Positions 28,606 through 39,406 of a stretch of DNA of 64,000 nucleotides are shown here, piece after piece. A program made the position numbers and the translations under genes. This stretch comes from Mytilinidion resinicola (lineage: Eukaryota; Ascomycota; Dothideomycetes; Mytilinidiales; Mytilinidiaceae), in assembly GCF_010093595.1 (NCBI RefSeq), contig NW_022985472.1:153168-217167 (forward strand). Reading direction: 5' to 3'. The notes beneath the pieces are model-generated. The model ran no database searches, had not been told where the DNA came from, and saw only the letters and a list, made by a program, of their open reading frames with translations. Each line of letters starts with the position of its first letter. The first letter of the stretch is position 1.

Positions 28606-30362
28606 TTAGCCGTATCTAACTTCACCTGCCCCTTCCCTAAACCAGTCGTCGTTTTGGAGGCCCTGCCGTGTTGTCGCATAATTTATGATGGTGCTTTTCG
28701 TCGTCGTGTACGCGTGATAAGCGTCTTGGAGTAATGCGGTCAGCATCTAATCATATTGCGAAAGTTTAGGCGCAATTTACCTATTCCATTCTCGCTACCA
28801 ACACCAGAGCTCTTGATACCACCCCATGGACTGCTTGGGTCGTTGCGGTGATGTGTATTAACTGACGGAAGGTAAGCAGTTATGCGTTCAGATGATTCTT
28901 GGACTACCTACCCCAGCAAATACCTGACTCAATCTCCTCTGACGCTCTGAATGCCTCGGACAAGTCTTGGGTCCAGATAGCGGCACCAAGACCAAATTCG
29001 CAATCATTCGCTAGTGCAATTGCCTCATCCTCGAACTCAAAGCCGACGACCACGATAACTGGGCCAAATGCCTCTTCCCTCCAGATCCGCATTTCACTGA
29101 CCTTTCGAGCCGTCTCGTAGAGAACCGTGGGCGGGTAGTAGTAGCCTTTCGAAAAATCGGTCCCATCCAGATCGGATTTGGCCGTCAATCGTCGGCCGCC
29201 TGTGGCGACACGAATACCAGAATTGATAGCATCGTCAACGAGTGTCATCACGTTCCCAAGCTGCCTCGCGGAGATCAACGGTCCCATCATCGACTCTACA
29301 TTCTTCGGAGATCCCATCCTACGAGTGATCGACTCAGCCTTCGCTTTTAGCTTTTCGACGACCTCAGGGAGGATGCTGTTGTGAACAATGATGCGTGTCG
29401 CCGCAACACATGTTTGGCCGGATGCGATGAAGGAGCCAAACGCGATTCCGTTCACCGCGAGATCGATATCGGCGCTTGCAAAGACTATCAATGGTGCTTT
29501 GCCTCCAAGCTCGGCTGTAAATTTAGCCAGGTTTTGGCCTGCGATTGCGCCAATCGCGCGGCCCGCAGGAGTGCCTCCAGTCACATCAACTTTCTTGATG
29601 AGCGGATGCGCGACGAGAGCTTTTCCTGTGGTTGGGCCGCCGCCAGGCAGGACGTTGAAGACACCATCGGGTAATCCGGCTTCCTTCATGAGCTTCCCTA
29701 GCTCAATGGATGTCAGAGGAGTAAGTTCCGAAGGCTTCAAGACGATTGAGTTGCCCGCCGCTAGAGCAGGAGCGATCTTTTTGACCGCAATGAGAAGCGG
29801 ATGGTTGAAGGGAGTGATCTGGGCCACAACGCCGAGCGGTTTTCGATCGATCCAGTTATGGAGCGACCCCATCGTCGGAAGAACGGAGCGTTCCTCGGTC
29901 CTGATAATTGCTGCGTAATACTTGAACCATTTGACGAGAGACGGGACCTGCGCGTTCATTTCCCGGATCGCTCTTCCTGTCTGGCGGACCTCGAGCTCGA
30001 TGAGTCTTGGCAAATTCTTGGTCAAAAGCTCGGCAATCTTTTCCAATACATCAGCTCGAATATGTCGTGGTGCTTTTGACCAAACGCCTGACTTGAATGC
30101 AGCGTTGGCGAGTTCCACGACTTGGTCGACATCTTCCGCGGAGGCAGTCCAGCATCTGAGGTCTCAGCAAGGTCACCAGTCAGTATAGGAGTGGTGGAGA
30201 ATTACTTTGCGAATATCTCTCCCGTTGCTGGATCCTCGACATCGATTCTTCCTCGTTGTCAGCCAGGGCTTTAGTAGTTCTACGCGTTGAGCCGACTTAC
30301 AACCCCGCTCTCCCTACCCACTCGTTGCCTCCTGCCCACACCTTGTAGGTCTCCATGGCCAT
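28606..30362 (-). CDS. NAD(P)+-dependent aldehyde dehydrogenase
   Basis: Five exons on the minus strand: 30362-30301, 30247-30206, 30155-28912, 28861-28781 and 28724-28606, joining to 515 residues, the usual size. Introns are 50-56 nt, GT-AG. ALDH landmarks in order: IDVEDPATGEIFAK at the start, ITPFNHP (about N151), KPSELTP, the cofactor loop VDVTGGTPAGRAIG, general base Glu in ELGGKAP (about E249), nucleophile Cys in SGQTCVAATR (about C283), EEAFGPV, and the C-terminal WVNTHHRNDPSSPWGGIKSS. It oxidises aldehydes to acids in the cytosol or mitochondria; the substrate is unknown. Start choice is uncertain: ATG 30362 is in frame, but a further 5' exon (NQHLSNKLLEQFQ just upstream) reads open, so the true start could be a little higher. 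Confidence 0.85.
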
Positions 30363-31073
30363 CTGAAATTGCTCAAGGAGCTTGTTGCTCAGATGTTGAT
30401 TATCTGGGGAAGACGGTGATGGTGAGTGGGGTGTTGTCGCGATAGAATCGTTTGGTAGGACCTACCTAGGTGGTTCTAGCGTGGTCCGGCGCTCGCCGAA
30501 TTTGGTCCATCTTGGAATGAACTATCAGAATGAGATAGAGCCTAAAAGATCAAGATCGATGGCATTCAGTCTCCAAGTATTAAAGAAGGACCACGCGCCT
30601 TTTCAAAAGAAGTCGTACATCGGCAACGATATGGGACCTTTGTACCTGGAGTGACGATTAGTCACGTGCTTCGTATCGGAATTCGTGGCACTTTTCCTGA
30701 CAGGAAATATGAAGCATGTATCGAAGGACAGCAAGGCTATCGTGCCGATACAATGCAGCATGAAAGCCTCAGTGAGTATTCAGAGGCTGCTATATCTCGG
30801 TGTCCTGATGCGATTCAGACTAGGAGGAAATCAGGGACGAATTACCGCAGGTTTGGACGCAGCCCTGGGCCATAGAGACATCACGGAGGCGAATGTAAAC
30901 GCGGAGATGTCCCAGAGCACAGCGAGATCATATTATTAGCCACAAGGGACCTCGTTTGACTCATGCGGTCATCATTTTGGGGTTGTATATGTGGCAACGG
31001 GGCACCTCTAGGGGTTTATCGCGAATACGACAAGAATAGAGAAAACTCGAGAGGAAGGCACACGCGGCGGCCC
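30363..31073. other. Intergenic, probable 5' UTR of the aldehyde dehydrogenase
   Basis: Just upstream of the dehydrogenase, a GTAGGT donor and CCCCAG acceptor can be read on the minus strand (about 30465 and 30406). A short ATG-led frame ending in TAG precedes the donor, which fits a 5' UTR intron with a small uORF. The rest has only short open frames (30685-30939 +) without a domain. Confidence 0.35.
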
Positions 31074-32050
31074 CTACTTCACGTATTTCTCATTGCCGTC
31101 TCCCAAGACTTCCTTGGCCAATCTCACCAAGTCCGCATTCTCCAGCGTCTCTTTCTCCAGCCCCTTCTCAGCCTGTTGCAGCATCGCAGCCGCTATCTCG
31201 CTGACGTGCACCTTCGGCATCACCCCCAAAGCTGCGCTGGCAACAGCAATAGCACTCACAATCATGCCCCGGCCTGGCCCGTCGATAGCGCCGGGTCTGG
31301 TGACTTGGGCTTCGACGGCACCAGAGGACTGGGAAGCGAAGGCAAGGACTTGGTTCTCGACCTCACCCTGGACAAGAGTGAGTTGAAGTGCTTGAACTGG
31401 AAGAGAAAGGAGGAAAAAGAATTCAATAGGATGGTGCAGATGGAGAGCACGTACCCGCATCAGCCGATACTCCCCCAACAACGCCAGCTTTTTCGTCTGA
31501 TCCCGCTCCGTCATGGCGCCGGCGGTATAAATGAAGCGGAATGGCTTATTGGCTACGGTACTCATTTCACGGATACCAGCGACGGTGTAGTCGAGACAGA
31601 CTTTGCGGACTTGGTCAAAGACATAGGCTTTAGATTTTGCGGGGGTGATGGCAAGGAGCCTGTTGGAGACTGTTAGCTTTATATATGACGAATAGCTTGA
31701 TACTAGCATAATCTACGACTGCATTGGTTCGATCGATTCCCGAATCTCAAAATAATACCCTGAAAAAGGTATGGAGATTGAAGGCGATGATTACTCCACG
31801 TGACCCAGACTCACCAAAGGCAAGCATCTGCACCCTTGATCGCCTCCTTGACCTCAGGCGTATACTTCTCCCAGTCCTCAACAATCACAGTCTTCAACTT
31901 GCTAGTGTCCGCATCGGGTGCAACCTGCTCCGGGACCTTGACCTCGCGTCTTGCAAGCGCAACAACAGAAGTGATGGAGGAGACGCCTAGCGCTTGACGG
32001 ATGACTTCGGTGCCAACGAGGCCAGTTGCGCCAGTGACAAGGAGCTTCAT
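31074..32050 (-). CDS. NAD(P)-binding Rossmann-fold (atypical SDR/NmrA-like) protein
   Basis: Three exons: 32050-31815, 31659-31455 and 31367-31074, giving 244 residues. The N-terminus MKLLVTGATGLVGTEVIRQA carries the GxxGxxG dinucleotide-binding motif with the first beta strand. Later blocks are ITPAKSKAYVFDQVRKVCLDYT, PFRFIYTAGAMTERDQ, YRLMRGEVENQVLAFA and VTRPGAIDGPGRG. This is a small fungal group of atypical short-chain dehydrogenase/NmrA-like proteins whose substrate is unknown. The second intron (31454-31368, 87 nt) has no stop in frame, so an unspliced form would add 29 residues between LMR and GEVEN. Comparison with the family favours splicing. Confidence 0.75.
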
Positions 32051-32771
32051 TGTGACTTGACAGTATGTGATATAGATCAGGAAAGAGGTTGCATAAGAGA
32101 GTAGAAGGAAAATGGTGACCGGAGTGGACGGTGAGGGAATGCTAAGTGTGTAGATGGTTCACAGGCTCTGTATGTAGTCGTAATCCCCGGCTGCTCATTG
32201 GCGTCGAAGGATTACCAGACGGGCGTAAGCGGAGTTAACGATTTTAGGTAGGGAGCTTGGGCGCAAGGCTAGCTGTTGTAGGAAATCAACTGCCCCATCT
32301 CGTCCCAAAGCTTCACGAAATAGTCCCAAATGCTGGCCAGAGGGACTCGGTGAGAACTAGGTGCATATGAAGCGAATCGGAGCTTCGCGGCTTGAAGGGC
32401 TATGTGTGTACGTGCTGGAGCCAGTATGTCTTGAGTCACGTGATGGACGGGGGAGGGAATGGGCTTGCTGGGAAAAAGCTCTTATGGATCTTCACTGTTC
32501 TGAATCTTCATAGTTAAGGATCTTCGCTAATTTGGATTTTTCCATTTCGCGCCCGCATTGGTGCAGCAATAATGAGAGAGTAGTAATGATGATGGAGGAG
32601 TCGATGATGAGATGTAAAGAGTTGAGATACGAAGAAAGTTGCCGAGATGCGTAGGGTAGTCATTGACCAATAGGGCGTTATACAGCTAACCGCTTCTGTA
32701 AATATGTATTCGGGACTTCTCCCTGCTATAGTGAGACGGATTTGTTCCCCTGCCTTTGTGGTTGGGCATGG
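32051..32771. other. Intergenic, no supported gene
   Basis: About 720 bp between the head of the NAD(P)-binding gene and the tail of the F-box-like gene. Short frames only. CACGTG motifs are seen near 31798 and 32439. Confidence 0.5.
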
Positions 32772-33779
32772 CTAGCCGTATTGTTCTCTCCAGTCCTCAT
32801 CTAAATCTTCGTCACCCACCCCGAGAAATCCGAGCTCCATCCTTTTCCTTGCCGTTTCTTCTTTCCACTTCCAAAACGCCGAGAGCCTCTCCTCAGGTGC
32901 GACGTGCCCGAACGTGTCGTGCTTACTCGTTGGATTCAGCTCATGCAATATGTTAGTGAGATTCAGGTTTTCCTTCGTCTCTCCATTCACCATAAACTGG
33001 ATGCTCCCAACCCTCTCATGCAAAATCTTACCATACGCCGCGCCACTATTGCCCATCCCCAGCAGACCCCAGAGTTCGGAGTCTAGGAAGTCCGCCACCC
33101 ATTCCGGCCGCAAATCCATGTTGTTTGTGTTCTCGTCCGGGTCGGCGGAGTAGGTATACTTGATGTCTCTGGAGTCGGACGGGTCTCCTGGCGAAACATG
33201 ATTGTTGCCCACAAAATTAAGATTCAACGTCTTAATGCTCACTTCTCGATCCCAAGACGCAGAGGTCTTTCCCACGGGACCCCGCTTCAAAACATGTTCC
33301 AACAGATAGTAAAAGCACCACAGCATGTACGGCGGAGCCCCACAGCCACGTTTCCACATACTTCGTTTCTTTGCAAAGCCAGTAGCGCGGAAAGTGACGT
33401 TGACAACATCGAGCTTGGAAGTGAGCACCGGGACGGACAGCCACGTTGGCCACAGCTCTGCCTCATCAACTTGCATGACGTCGAGTTCGTATGGAAGAGA
33501 AAGCCGGCGGAGTGCTGAAGCGGTTTCAGCCGCGAGCTGGTGATTTGTGAGGAAGAGAGGGTAACTGTTGGATATGTAGGCTGGCTGCTCGAAGCGCACG
33601 TGGGATTGGCCATAGGGCCAAGAGTCGAAGCCGGGATCCTGGGGGCCTTCGTAGCTTGGCGGTGCGCATCGATTGGACTCTGCAGAAGAGATAGTTGGCG
33701 GAGCAAGGCGAGCTGAGGATAGGACACGGTCGATGATGGTGTCGCGAAGCTCTCGAGGAAGGGAAAGGAGAGGCGACAT
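32772..33779 (-). CDS. F-box-like fungal protein, function unknown
   Basis: An intronless 335-residue ORF from ATG 33779; the frame is open further upstream but only with non-ATG codons. It opens with SPLLSLPRELRDTIIDRVL, the F-box-like/2EXR-type start found in many fungal proteins, then FLTNHQLAAETASALRR, as in proteins that place short helices after the box. The middle is a beta-rich region (SVPVLTSKLDVVNVTFRA, SIKTLNLNFVGNN) and the end is acidic (DEDLDEDW). F-box-type proteins link substrates to SCF ubiquitin ligases, but this group is largely uncharacterised. It is divergent from the HET gene that starts 594 bp away. Confidence 0.65.
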   Translation of the reverse strand: MSPLLSLPRELRDTIIDRVLSSARLAPPTISSAESNRCAPPSYEGPQDPGFDSWPYGQSHVRFEQPAYISNSYPLFLTNHQLAAETASALRRLSLPYELDVMQVDEAELWPTWLSVPVLTSKLDVVNVTFRATGFAKKRSMWKRGCGAPPYMLWCFYYLLEHVLKRGPVGKTSASWDREVSIKTLNLNFVGNNHVSPGDPSDSRDIKYTYSADPDENTNNMDLRPEWVADFLDSELWGLLGMGNSGAAYGKILHERVGSIQFMVNGETKENLNLTNILHELNPTSKHDTFGHVAPEERLSAFWKWKEETARKRMELGFLGVGDEDLDEDWREQYG

Positions 33780-34372
33780 TTCGCAGTGGGTTGGGGACCT
33801 CGGGTTGGACCTCGGGAGGTTGGAGCTTTTGGAGTCGAAGGTCGGAGGAATGGAGCTGCGGGTCAAGAGCTACTATATGAAGCTGAGAAATGAAACCTAT
33901 GTAGCTGAAACTTGAAAATGAGGTGGTAAAGGTTCGGATTTATGTAACGAGGGCGAGACTGCAGGTTTGAAGGCAGTGGGGGAAATCGGGCTGAAGATGC
34001 ATGAGATGTCCAGGATGACAAATTTTGACAACGCACATGCCTTGGGGTAAGAAGCTCTCCCACCAGCCTGCAAAAATTAGGATCCCTTCGTACCTTCGTA
34101 TTACCAGCCTTCATCTCATCTCGAAACCGTCATCCAATTGACAGTAACGCTTGCCCAATCAGGGTCACCCCGCCCAGGGCCACCCGCCACCGCTACTGCG
34201 CCACACCAGCGAGATTTCGGCGCTCAGCCACGTCTGATAATCCTAACCGTGAGTCTCTCAAAGGGCATCGGCATCCCAACTTCTAACCCCATCAACCACG
34301 TTCCAAGTCCTGACGGCATTGCTCCCGCGCTCATGGCATCTTCTCAGATCATCCTCCTCCCCAGGGACAGCC
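33780..34372. promoter_or_regulatory. Divergent promoter region (F-box-like / HET)
   Basis: 593 bp between two divergent ATGs, so both promoters must lie here. The right part is C/A-rich, as in fungal leaders. No specific factor site could be named. Confidence 0.4.
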
Positions 34373-36646
34373 ATGGAAACTATCCGGACGAGTGTCTCGG
34401 CTTTTGTCAATCGCATTCACGAGCGCGCCGTCACGAACCTTGAGGTGATGTTCGTATCATCTCTGTTCATCGCATTCATCATCTTTCACCGGCGGAACTA
34501 TCGTCAGAGCCATCGCCAGGAGCCAGCCGTCATCTACAGACCCCTCAATGAGCGAAGAAATGAGATCCGGGTGCTCTCATTCGATCCGCAACCCACGCGC
34601 TCCGTCTCGCTTTCACTAGATGATCTGGACCGTGAAGGAAAAGATGTCCGGGGAGCGCCTGCGGGAGACCTACTAGAATGTACCATTGAGCATGTCTCAC
34701 TGGATGCCATGTCTATAGCTTGGCAAAGACACCAGAATTCTAGAGATTCTCTGAGATGGCAAGATTCTTTCTCCAGCATCATTGATGACCGCGATGCGCT
34801 CATCAATCGACAATGGTCGGAGCTCCCAAGTTCGTATTTCGGAGATTGGAGCTACCTAAACCTCTTTCGCTACGAATGGGGCGATTTCGAGTGTTTATCA
34901 TATACATGGGGAAACCAAACGACCCGCAAGAAAATTCGCATCAATGGAACCATTACAGACGTACCAGAAAATCTTGAAACAGCCCTTCGGCATCTTCGTG
35001 CTCTACCGGAGACTCGTGTTGGCATGAGATACTGGGTAGACGCTTTGTGCATCAATCAAGACGATGTTTCGGAGAAGAGCTATCAAGTGAAGCGTATGGG
35101 AGAGATATATGGCAGATGTAGATCCGTCATCGCCTGGCTTGGTAGACCCGGCCCCTTCAATACGGACGAGTTAGCTGTGCTTGTCATGAAAACTATATTA
35201 CGATATTGGACATCATTCACAACGACTGCTGGCATAGACATGGTGCTAAACCGGGAAATGGCGTTCTGTGACTATCTGGGAGCCAATGAAATATGGCCTA
35301 GCCGCCAAGAGTGGAGTGCTTTCAGTCATTTTCTCAGCAGGCCGTACTGGAGACGACTCTGGATCATACAAGAATTGGCCTCCAATCACAATTCGACCCT
35401 CTTTATATGTGGACACCACCCCATTACTAGGAGCATGATCCGAGCCGCGGTCTTTCTTGCTAGGTACCGATCTCATATTATAGACAACATGTTAGAACCT
35501 GGTATCGGTCTCCGGCAAACCCTCCAGAAGCGCCACTTCTTTATTAAGTCGCGGCATGTTGAAGCATTGACCCTTCTAGTCAGCAACACCAACCTTGCCT
35601 CCGGACTGGACACGCTCTTAGATCTTTGCCAAACTGCTGACTCTTCTGATCCCAGAGACAAGATATATGGCTTGATGGGGCTGTTCGACAACGCCATCTC
35701 GAGTCGCGTTAAGCCAGATTACCGTCTTTCGGAGAGACAAGTCTTCACTCACTTTGCGAAAACCCTGATCGAAGCCACTAGGCGTCTAGATCTTTTATTC
35801 TGCTGGTCGGCTCCCACTATTCCGGACGCTTGGCCATCTTGGGTGCCCCGATGGACTCGGGCCCACGACCGCTACCCGTTTGAATGGCTAAATGACCGTA
35901 GAGCTGTAAAGACCCGGACGTCGGCTTTTTACTCGGCTCGCATCCTTTTCAATCGAATACTATTCGTCCGGGGATACTTGATCGATACCATCGACGGTAC
36001 CGCCAGTTCAGGATCCGACAGCGACGGTGTCTTGCAACCTCAAGAGCTGGGGAACCTTCACTCCGGCTATCATATCCGGCATTACAAGACCACCGATGGT
36101 GTATCTGATGCGCTTTGTCGAACTCTTCTGATGAACCACCCACTATATAAACCGGCCTTCAACATCTTAGCCGCTGGTCGGATGTCGTCGTTACAGACCC
36201 AATACCAGAACGTGAGAACCCTGTCCGATTCCATACGAGAAGACACTGAGATTCACGGTTTCCGTAAATGGTGCCGTGCCAATAGAGAATTTGTAGTCTT
36301 TGGAAAGCAACTAAATGAATACATATCCGGACCGGTGGCCAATTCTACTGAAGCAACTCCTTCTGTGAACGATGATTCGGAGAACATCAACCTAGTCGTG
36401 CTCTCTTTGTCTGGCAGGAGACTCATCATCACAGCAACCGGATACCTAGGCTTAGCTCCTAAAGCTAGTCAAACCGGTGATATCATCGCGACGGTTCTAG
36501 GTTGCAGCTTTCCAGTGATTTTTAGGCCATGCGGAGATTTGTATAGGGTTGTTGGGGAGTGCTACGTTGATGGTCTTATGGACGACGAAGCTATGGATCT
36601 CGCAATTGAGGGAAAGATATCGCAAAGACTCATTGGCATCATCTGA
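34373..36646 (+). CDS. HET-domain protein with N-terminal membrane span
   Basis: An intronless gene of 757 residues from ATG 34373. Residues about 25-40 form a hydrophobic span (VMFVSSLFIAFIIF) followed by a basic stretch, so it may be anchored in a membrane. The HET domain covers about 170-330: FECLSYTWGNQTTRKKIRIN, LETALRHLR, YWVDALCINQDDVSEKSYQV, MGEIYGRCRSVIAWLG, and RPYWRRLWIIQELA. DPRDKIYGLMGLF follows, typical of the common HET subgroup. The C-terminal 350 residues include a conserved tail (GRRLIITATGYLGLAP and GCSFPVIFRPCG) seen in related proteins. It probably acts in non-self recognition and cell death. It is of a different subgroup from the HET protein at 16.8 kb. Confidence 0.9.
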   Translation: METIRTSVSAFVNRIHERAVTNLEVMFVSSLFIAFIIFHRRNYRQSHRQEPAVIYRPLNERRNEIRVLSFDPQPTRSVSLSLDDLDREGKDVRGAPAGDLLECTIEHVSLDAMSIAWQRHQNSRDSLRWQDSFSSIIDDRDALINRQWSELPSSYFGDWSYLNLFRYEWGDFECLSYTWGNQTTRKKIRINGTITDVPENLETALRHLRALPETRVGMRYWVDALCINQDDVSEKSYQVKRMGEIYGRCRSVIAWLGRPGPFNTDELAVLVMKTILRYWTSFTTTAGIDMVLNREMAFCDYLGANEIWPSRQEWSAFSHFLSRPYWRRLWIIQELASNHNSTLFICGHHPITRSMIRAAVFLARYRSHIIDNMLEPGIGLRQTLQKRHFFIKSRHVEALTLLVSNTNLASGLDTLLDLCQTADSSDPRDKIYGLMGLFDNAISSRVKPDYRLSERQVFTHFAKTLIEATRRLDLLFCWSAPTIPDAWPSWVPRWTRAHDRYPFEWLNDRRAVKTRTSAFYSARILFNRILFVRGYLIDTIDGTASSGSDSDGVLQPQELGNLHSGYHIRHYKTTDGVSDALCRTLLMNHPLYKPAFNILAAGRMSSLQTQYQNVRTLSDSIREDTEIHGFRKWCRANREFVVFGKQLNEYISGPVANSTEATPSVNDDSENINLVVLSLSGRRLIITATGYLGLAPKASQTGDIIATVLGCSFPVIFRPCGDLYRVVGECYVDGLMDDEAMDLAIEGKISQRLIGII

Positions 36647-36796
36647 GACCGACATAGGATTTAGGACTTTTTTTTCTTCTCTACTGATTAGGTAGGTTCG
36701 TTGATTCCTAAGCTGACAGGCCTCAGCCTCAGGATCGTGTTCCCAGAGGTGCTCGCTGCCTTTCTAAACCACTAATTCCTCTTGCGGCCAGAGCTT

Positions 36797-39149
36797 CTAT
36801 CCCGAAAAATATGACTCAAACGAATTCAACATGTCGAATTGCGACCAAACAGGTAGCAGATCGTTGAACTGGAAGACCTCTGGGATGGCCTCCAACCTCG
36901 CAGACGCAAACGCCAAATCCTGACTCGGCGTCACCAGTGGTGCAGACAGCCCCGCCAATTGTGACGAGGAACCCTCGTACGGAAGCGACGCAGACATGGA
37001 ATCAATAGTGGAATCCAAATCCAGCAATCGAATCGCATGCTGGATAACCTTCCTCACTCTCCTCGTCACCACATGGCTCTTCTCCAGTTCATTCAACGAC
37101 CGCATGCAGGTCTGCAGGCACGAAAGCTGTGATTTGAAACCAATGGAGCCTTTCCGCTCAGCTATGTTGGCGACGAGTGTCGTTGATGCAGTGGCGATGA
37201 TGTGGAGCGCGACCCAGGACATTGTGAGGACGCTGCCGTGTTTTTCGTAGTATTCTTGGAGGTACTGGGCGATCAAGCAGGCGTTGTATACGCAGATTTG
37301 GCGGGAGGTCTCGCTGGCGGAAGTGTGTGCGGTTGAGTCAGAGTCTGTGCCGAAGTGGGCGACGGGGCGGTGGAGGAGGATTAGGGCGGCGGCGTATTGC
37401 ATGCTGTTGCAGCCTTTTGTCAGCGAGAGTCATGAAAATAATCAGGTACACAGACAAGACCTACTGCAAGATGATGACTGCTGGAGATTGATGGGGATTA
37501 TACTGAAATGAAGGATCGAGGGATGATGGCCAGCTGCGGAGGCGTTGATCCAAGGTCGTTATCTCCCGCCGGATAGTTTTGACACCGTTTCTGGGTAGTC
37601 AGATCCATATTCGCCGAGGTTCAGTCGGATTCAGGGCTTACAGGTTATCGCATATCAGACCAACGATCTCGAGCAAGCTCGTCCAAGCCACCGCAATTTT
37701 CGTCTCTTCGGATGGCAAGTCTGATAACCCATCTCCAGGTCTCTTAACTGAGACATCTTCTAGTTTGATACATTGAGGTCGGCCAAGATAGAGCGCCCAT
37801 TGCCTTTCACGGTTAGTGAGAGTCATCTACATATGCTCAGACCTTTACCTATCGAGGTTGAAACAGCTCCAGAACACTAACTGTCGGACTTCTAGATCGA
37901 CCTTATTCAAGCTCGTGCTGAGACCTGTACTATCGCTGTGTAGACCGAGCTCGTATGCTAGACGACCAGCTCCGCCTAAGATCCGTCAGTCTTTCTTTAC
38001 TCACTACATACTTGGAACGCGGAGACCCTACCGGCATACATCCAGCCTTTCGTGTCATTCGATATCGCGCAGTGCATCTCGCTCAACAACTGCAATGCTT
38101 GACATGTCGTGATTCCCGGATTGTTGAGTTCGATATCTAGATAAGACACGCACTTCCAGACAAGGAACGGCGGGTCGTCATCTGCATCATCGCTCAGAGC
38201 CAAAGCTCTAAGCCCAGGTTGGTCAGATATCGCCGCTGCTCTGGTCAAAATGCAGTATACCAAGAGTCTACTGCAGTATTTCGTGTCGCCGTTATTCATG
38301 TCACGGAGGAAAGCTTTGCTTCAAGCGTTAGCGTGAACAAGCTCCTGCGCTTTGTATCAAGTAAGCATGTACCTTCTTTATGTATGATAGGGAGCACTTG
38401 ATGCTGATACGTCCAAAACAAGTTCAAAAGGTGTTGCTGAAGATCTAGAGGAAACTCATCCTGCCACTGCAGCTGCGATCTCGTCCCATTCGATTCGCGT
38501 ATCAAGACCGAGGATGTCACGCTTTCGGCCAGATGTAAACTCGACGTTGGACCAAAGAAGCGCAGCCGGCCAACTCTGTCACTGTTGAGCTGGCGCTGGC
38601 CCCCACATAGCCGCACGATCATGTTGTCGGAGTTGCTAGACTTCGAGGCGTCGGATCTGCTGGACTCGGATGCTGGACTGAAGACTTCGTCTTGGGCTGA
38701 GCTTGAGTCTCCGTGCTCCGGCCCCATGAGGCAGTACTGCTTATGCGTATCCAACTCGGCTTGAAGCTGCGCAATCTGGGCACATAGGCCTCTGACCAAT
38801 CGCTTTGGGGTCGATTGGCGCCTTTCGTCGACCTGCGGGATGAGGCATTCGATCTTGAGCTTTGCGCAAAGGGAGCAGGCGTCCCTCCCGCCAGGACTGG
38901 GTAAACACTGATGCATTATATGAGCTTCAGACTTTTCACTAGCGTCATCGTATGAAGGCCACTTACTTTGACCTTTTTCCGGCGGCAACTTATGCATGCC
39001 AGCTGCTTAGGTTCGCGGTTCGACTTTGCGGCAGAACGAGGCTGGCCAGAGCTTGAGATATTGAAGTACGGCTGGACACCGGTAGGCATTCCTCCAAACC
39101 CATCTAAGTGCAATACAGGGACTGGCTGGGGGTATGTCCGTTCATTCAT
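36797..39149 (-). CDS. Zn(II)2Cys6 transcription factor
   Basis: Seven exons: 39149-38967, 38907-38373, 38313-38032, 37975-37849, 37803-37642, 37590-37465 and 37403-36797, summing to 674 codons. The zinc cluster is split by the first intron: C52-x2-C55-x6-C62-x9-C72-x2-C75-x6-C82 (ACISCRRKKVK, then CLPSPGGRDACSLCAKLKIE). A leucine-bearing coiled coil follows (LCAQIAQLQAELDTH). The fungal-specific TF domain shows LPIIHKEAFLRDM, WMYAGGAGRLAYELGLH, VRQLVFWSCFNLDR and LHMQYAAALILLHRP. It is a nuclear DNA-binding regulator, expected to bind CGG half-sites. Lying at the left end of the oxidative cluster and next to a monooxygenase, it is the likely pathway-specific regulator. Confidence 0.85.
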
Positions 39150-39406
39150 AGCTAGGAGTATACTGGGAAGTGAATGAAATGAGTCTGAATTGCAGGTAGA
39201 TCTCCACAGGGCACTAAATTCACTAGCTGGTTTCCACGCCGCCTCGCCAGTCTACCCCACGATTCGTTTGCGCCCCACACCCCGCATCCCGGAGAACGAA
39301 GCCCGAAACATGAGAGGACTCTTTCCAAGATCGTGACCTTTCGAGCTTCTTCGTCAACTGCAATGCAGGGACAAAATTGCTGTTTTCGCCAAACTATGCG
39401 AAGTTT

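Noticed and set aside
31690..31760. Possible tRNA because of a ggttcga-like stretch
   Set aside because: It lies inside an intron and no acceptor or anticodon stem could be formed.
37715..37724. GATA site gtctgataac inside the zinc-cluster regulator
   Set aside because: The first base is G, not A, so it fails the consensus, and it lies within an exon.
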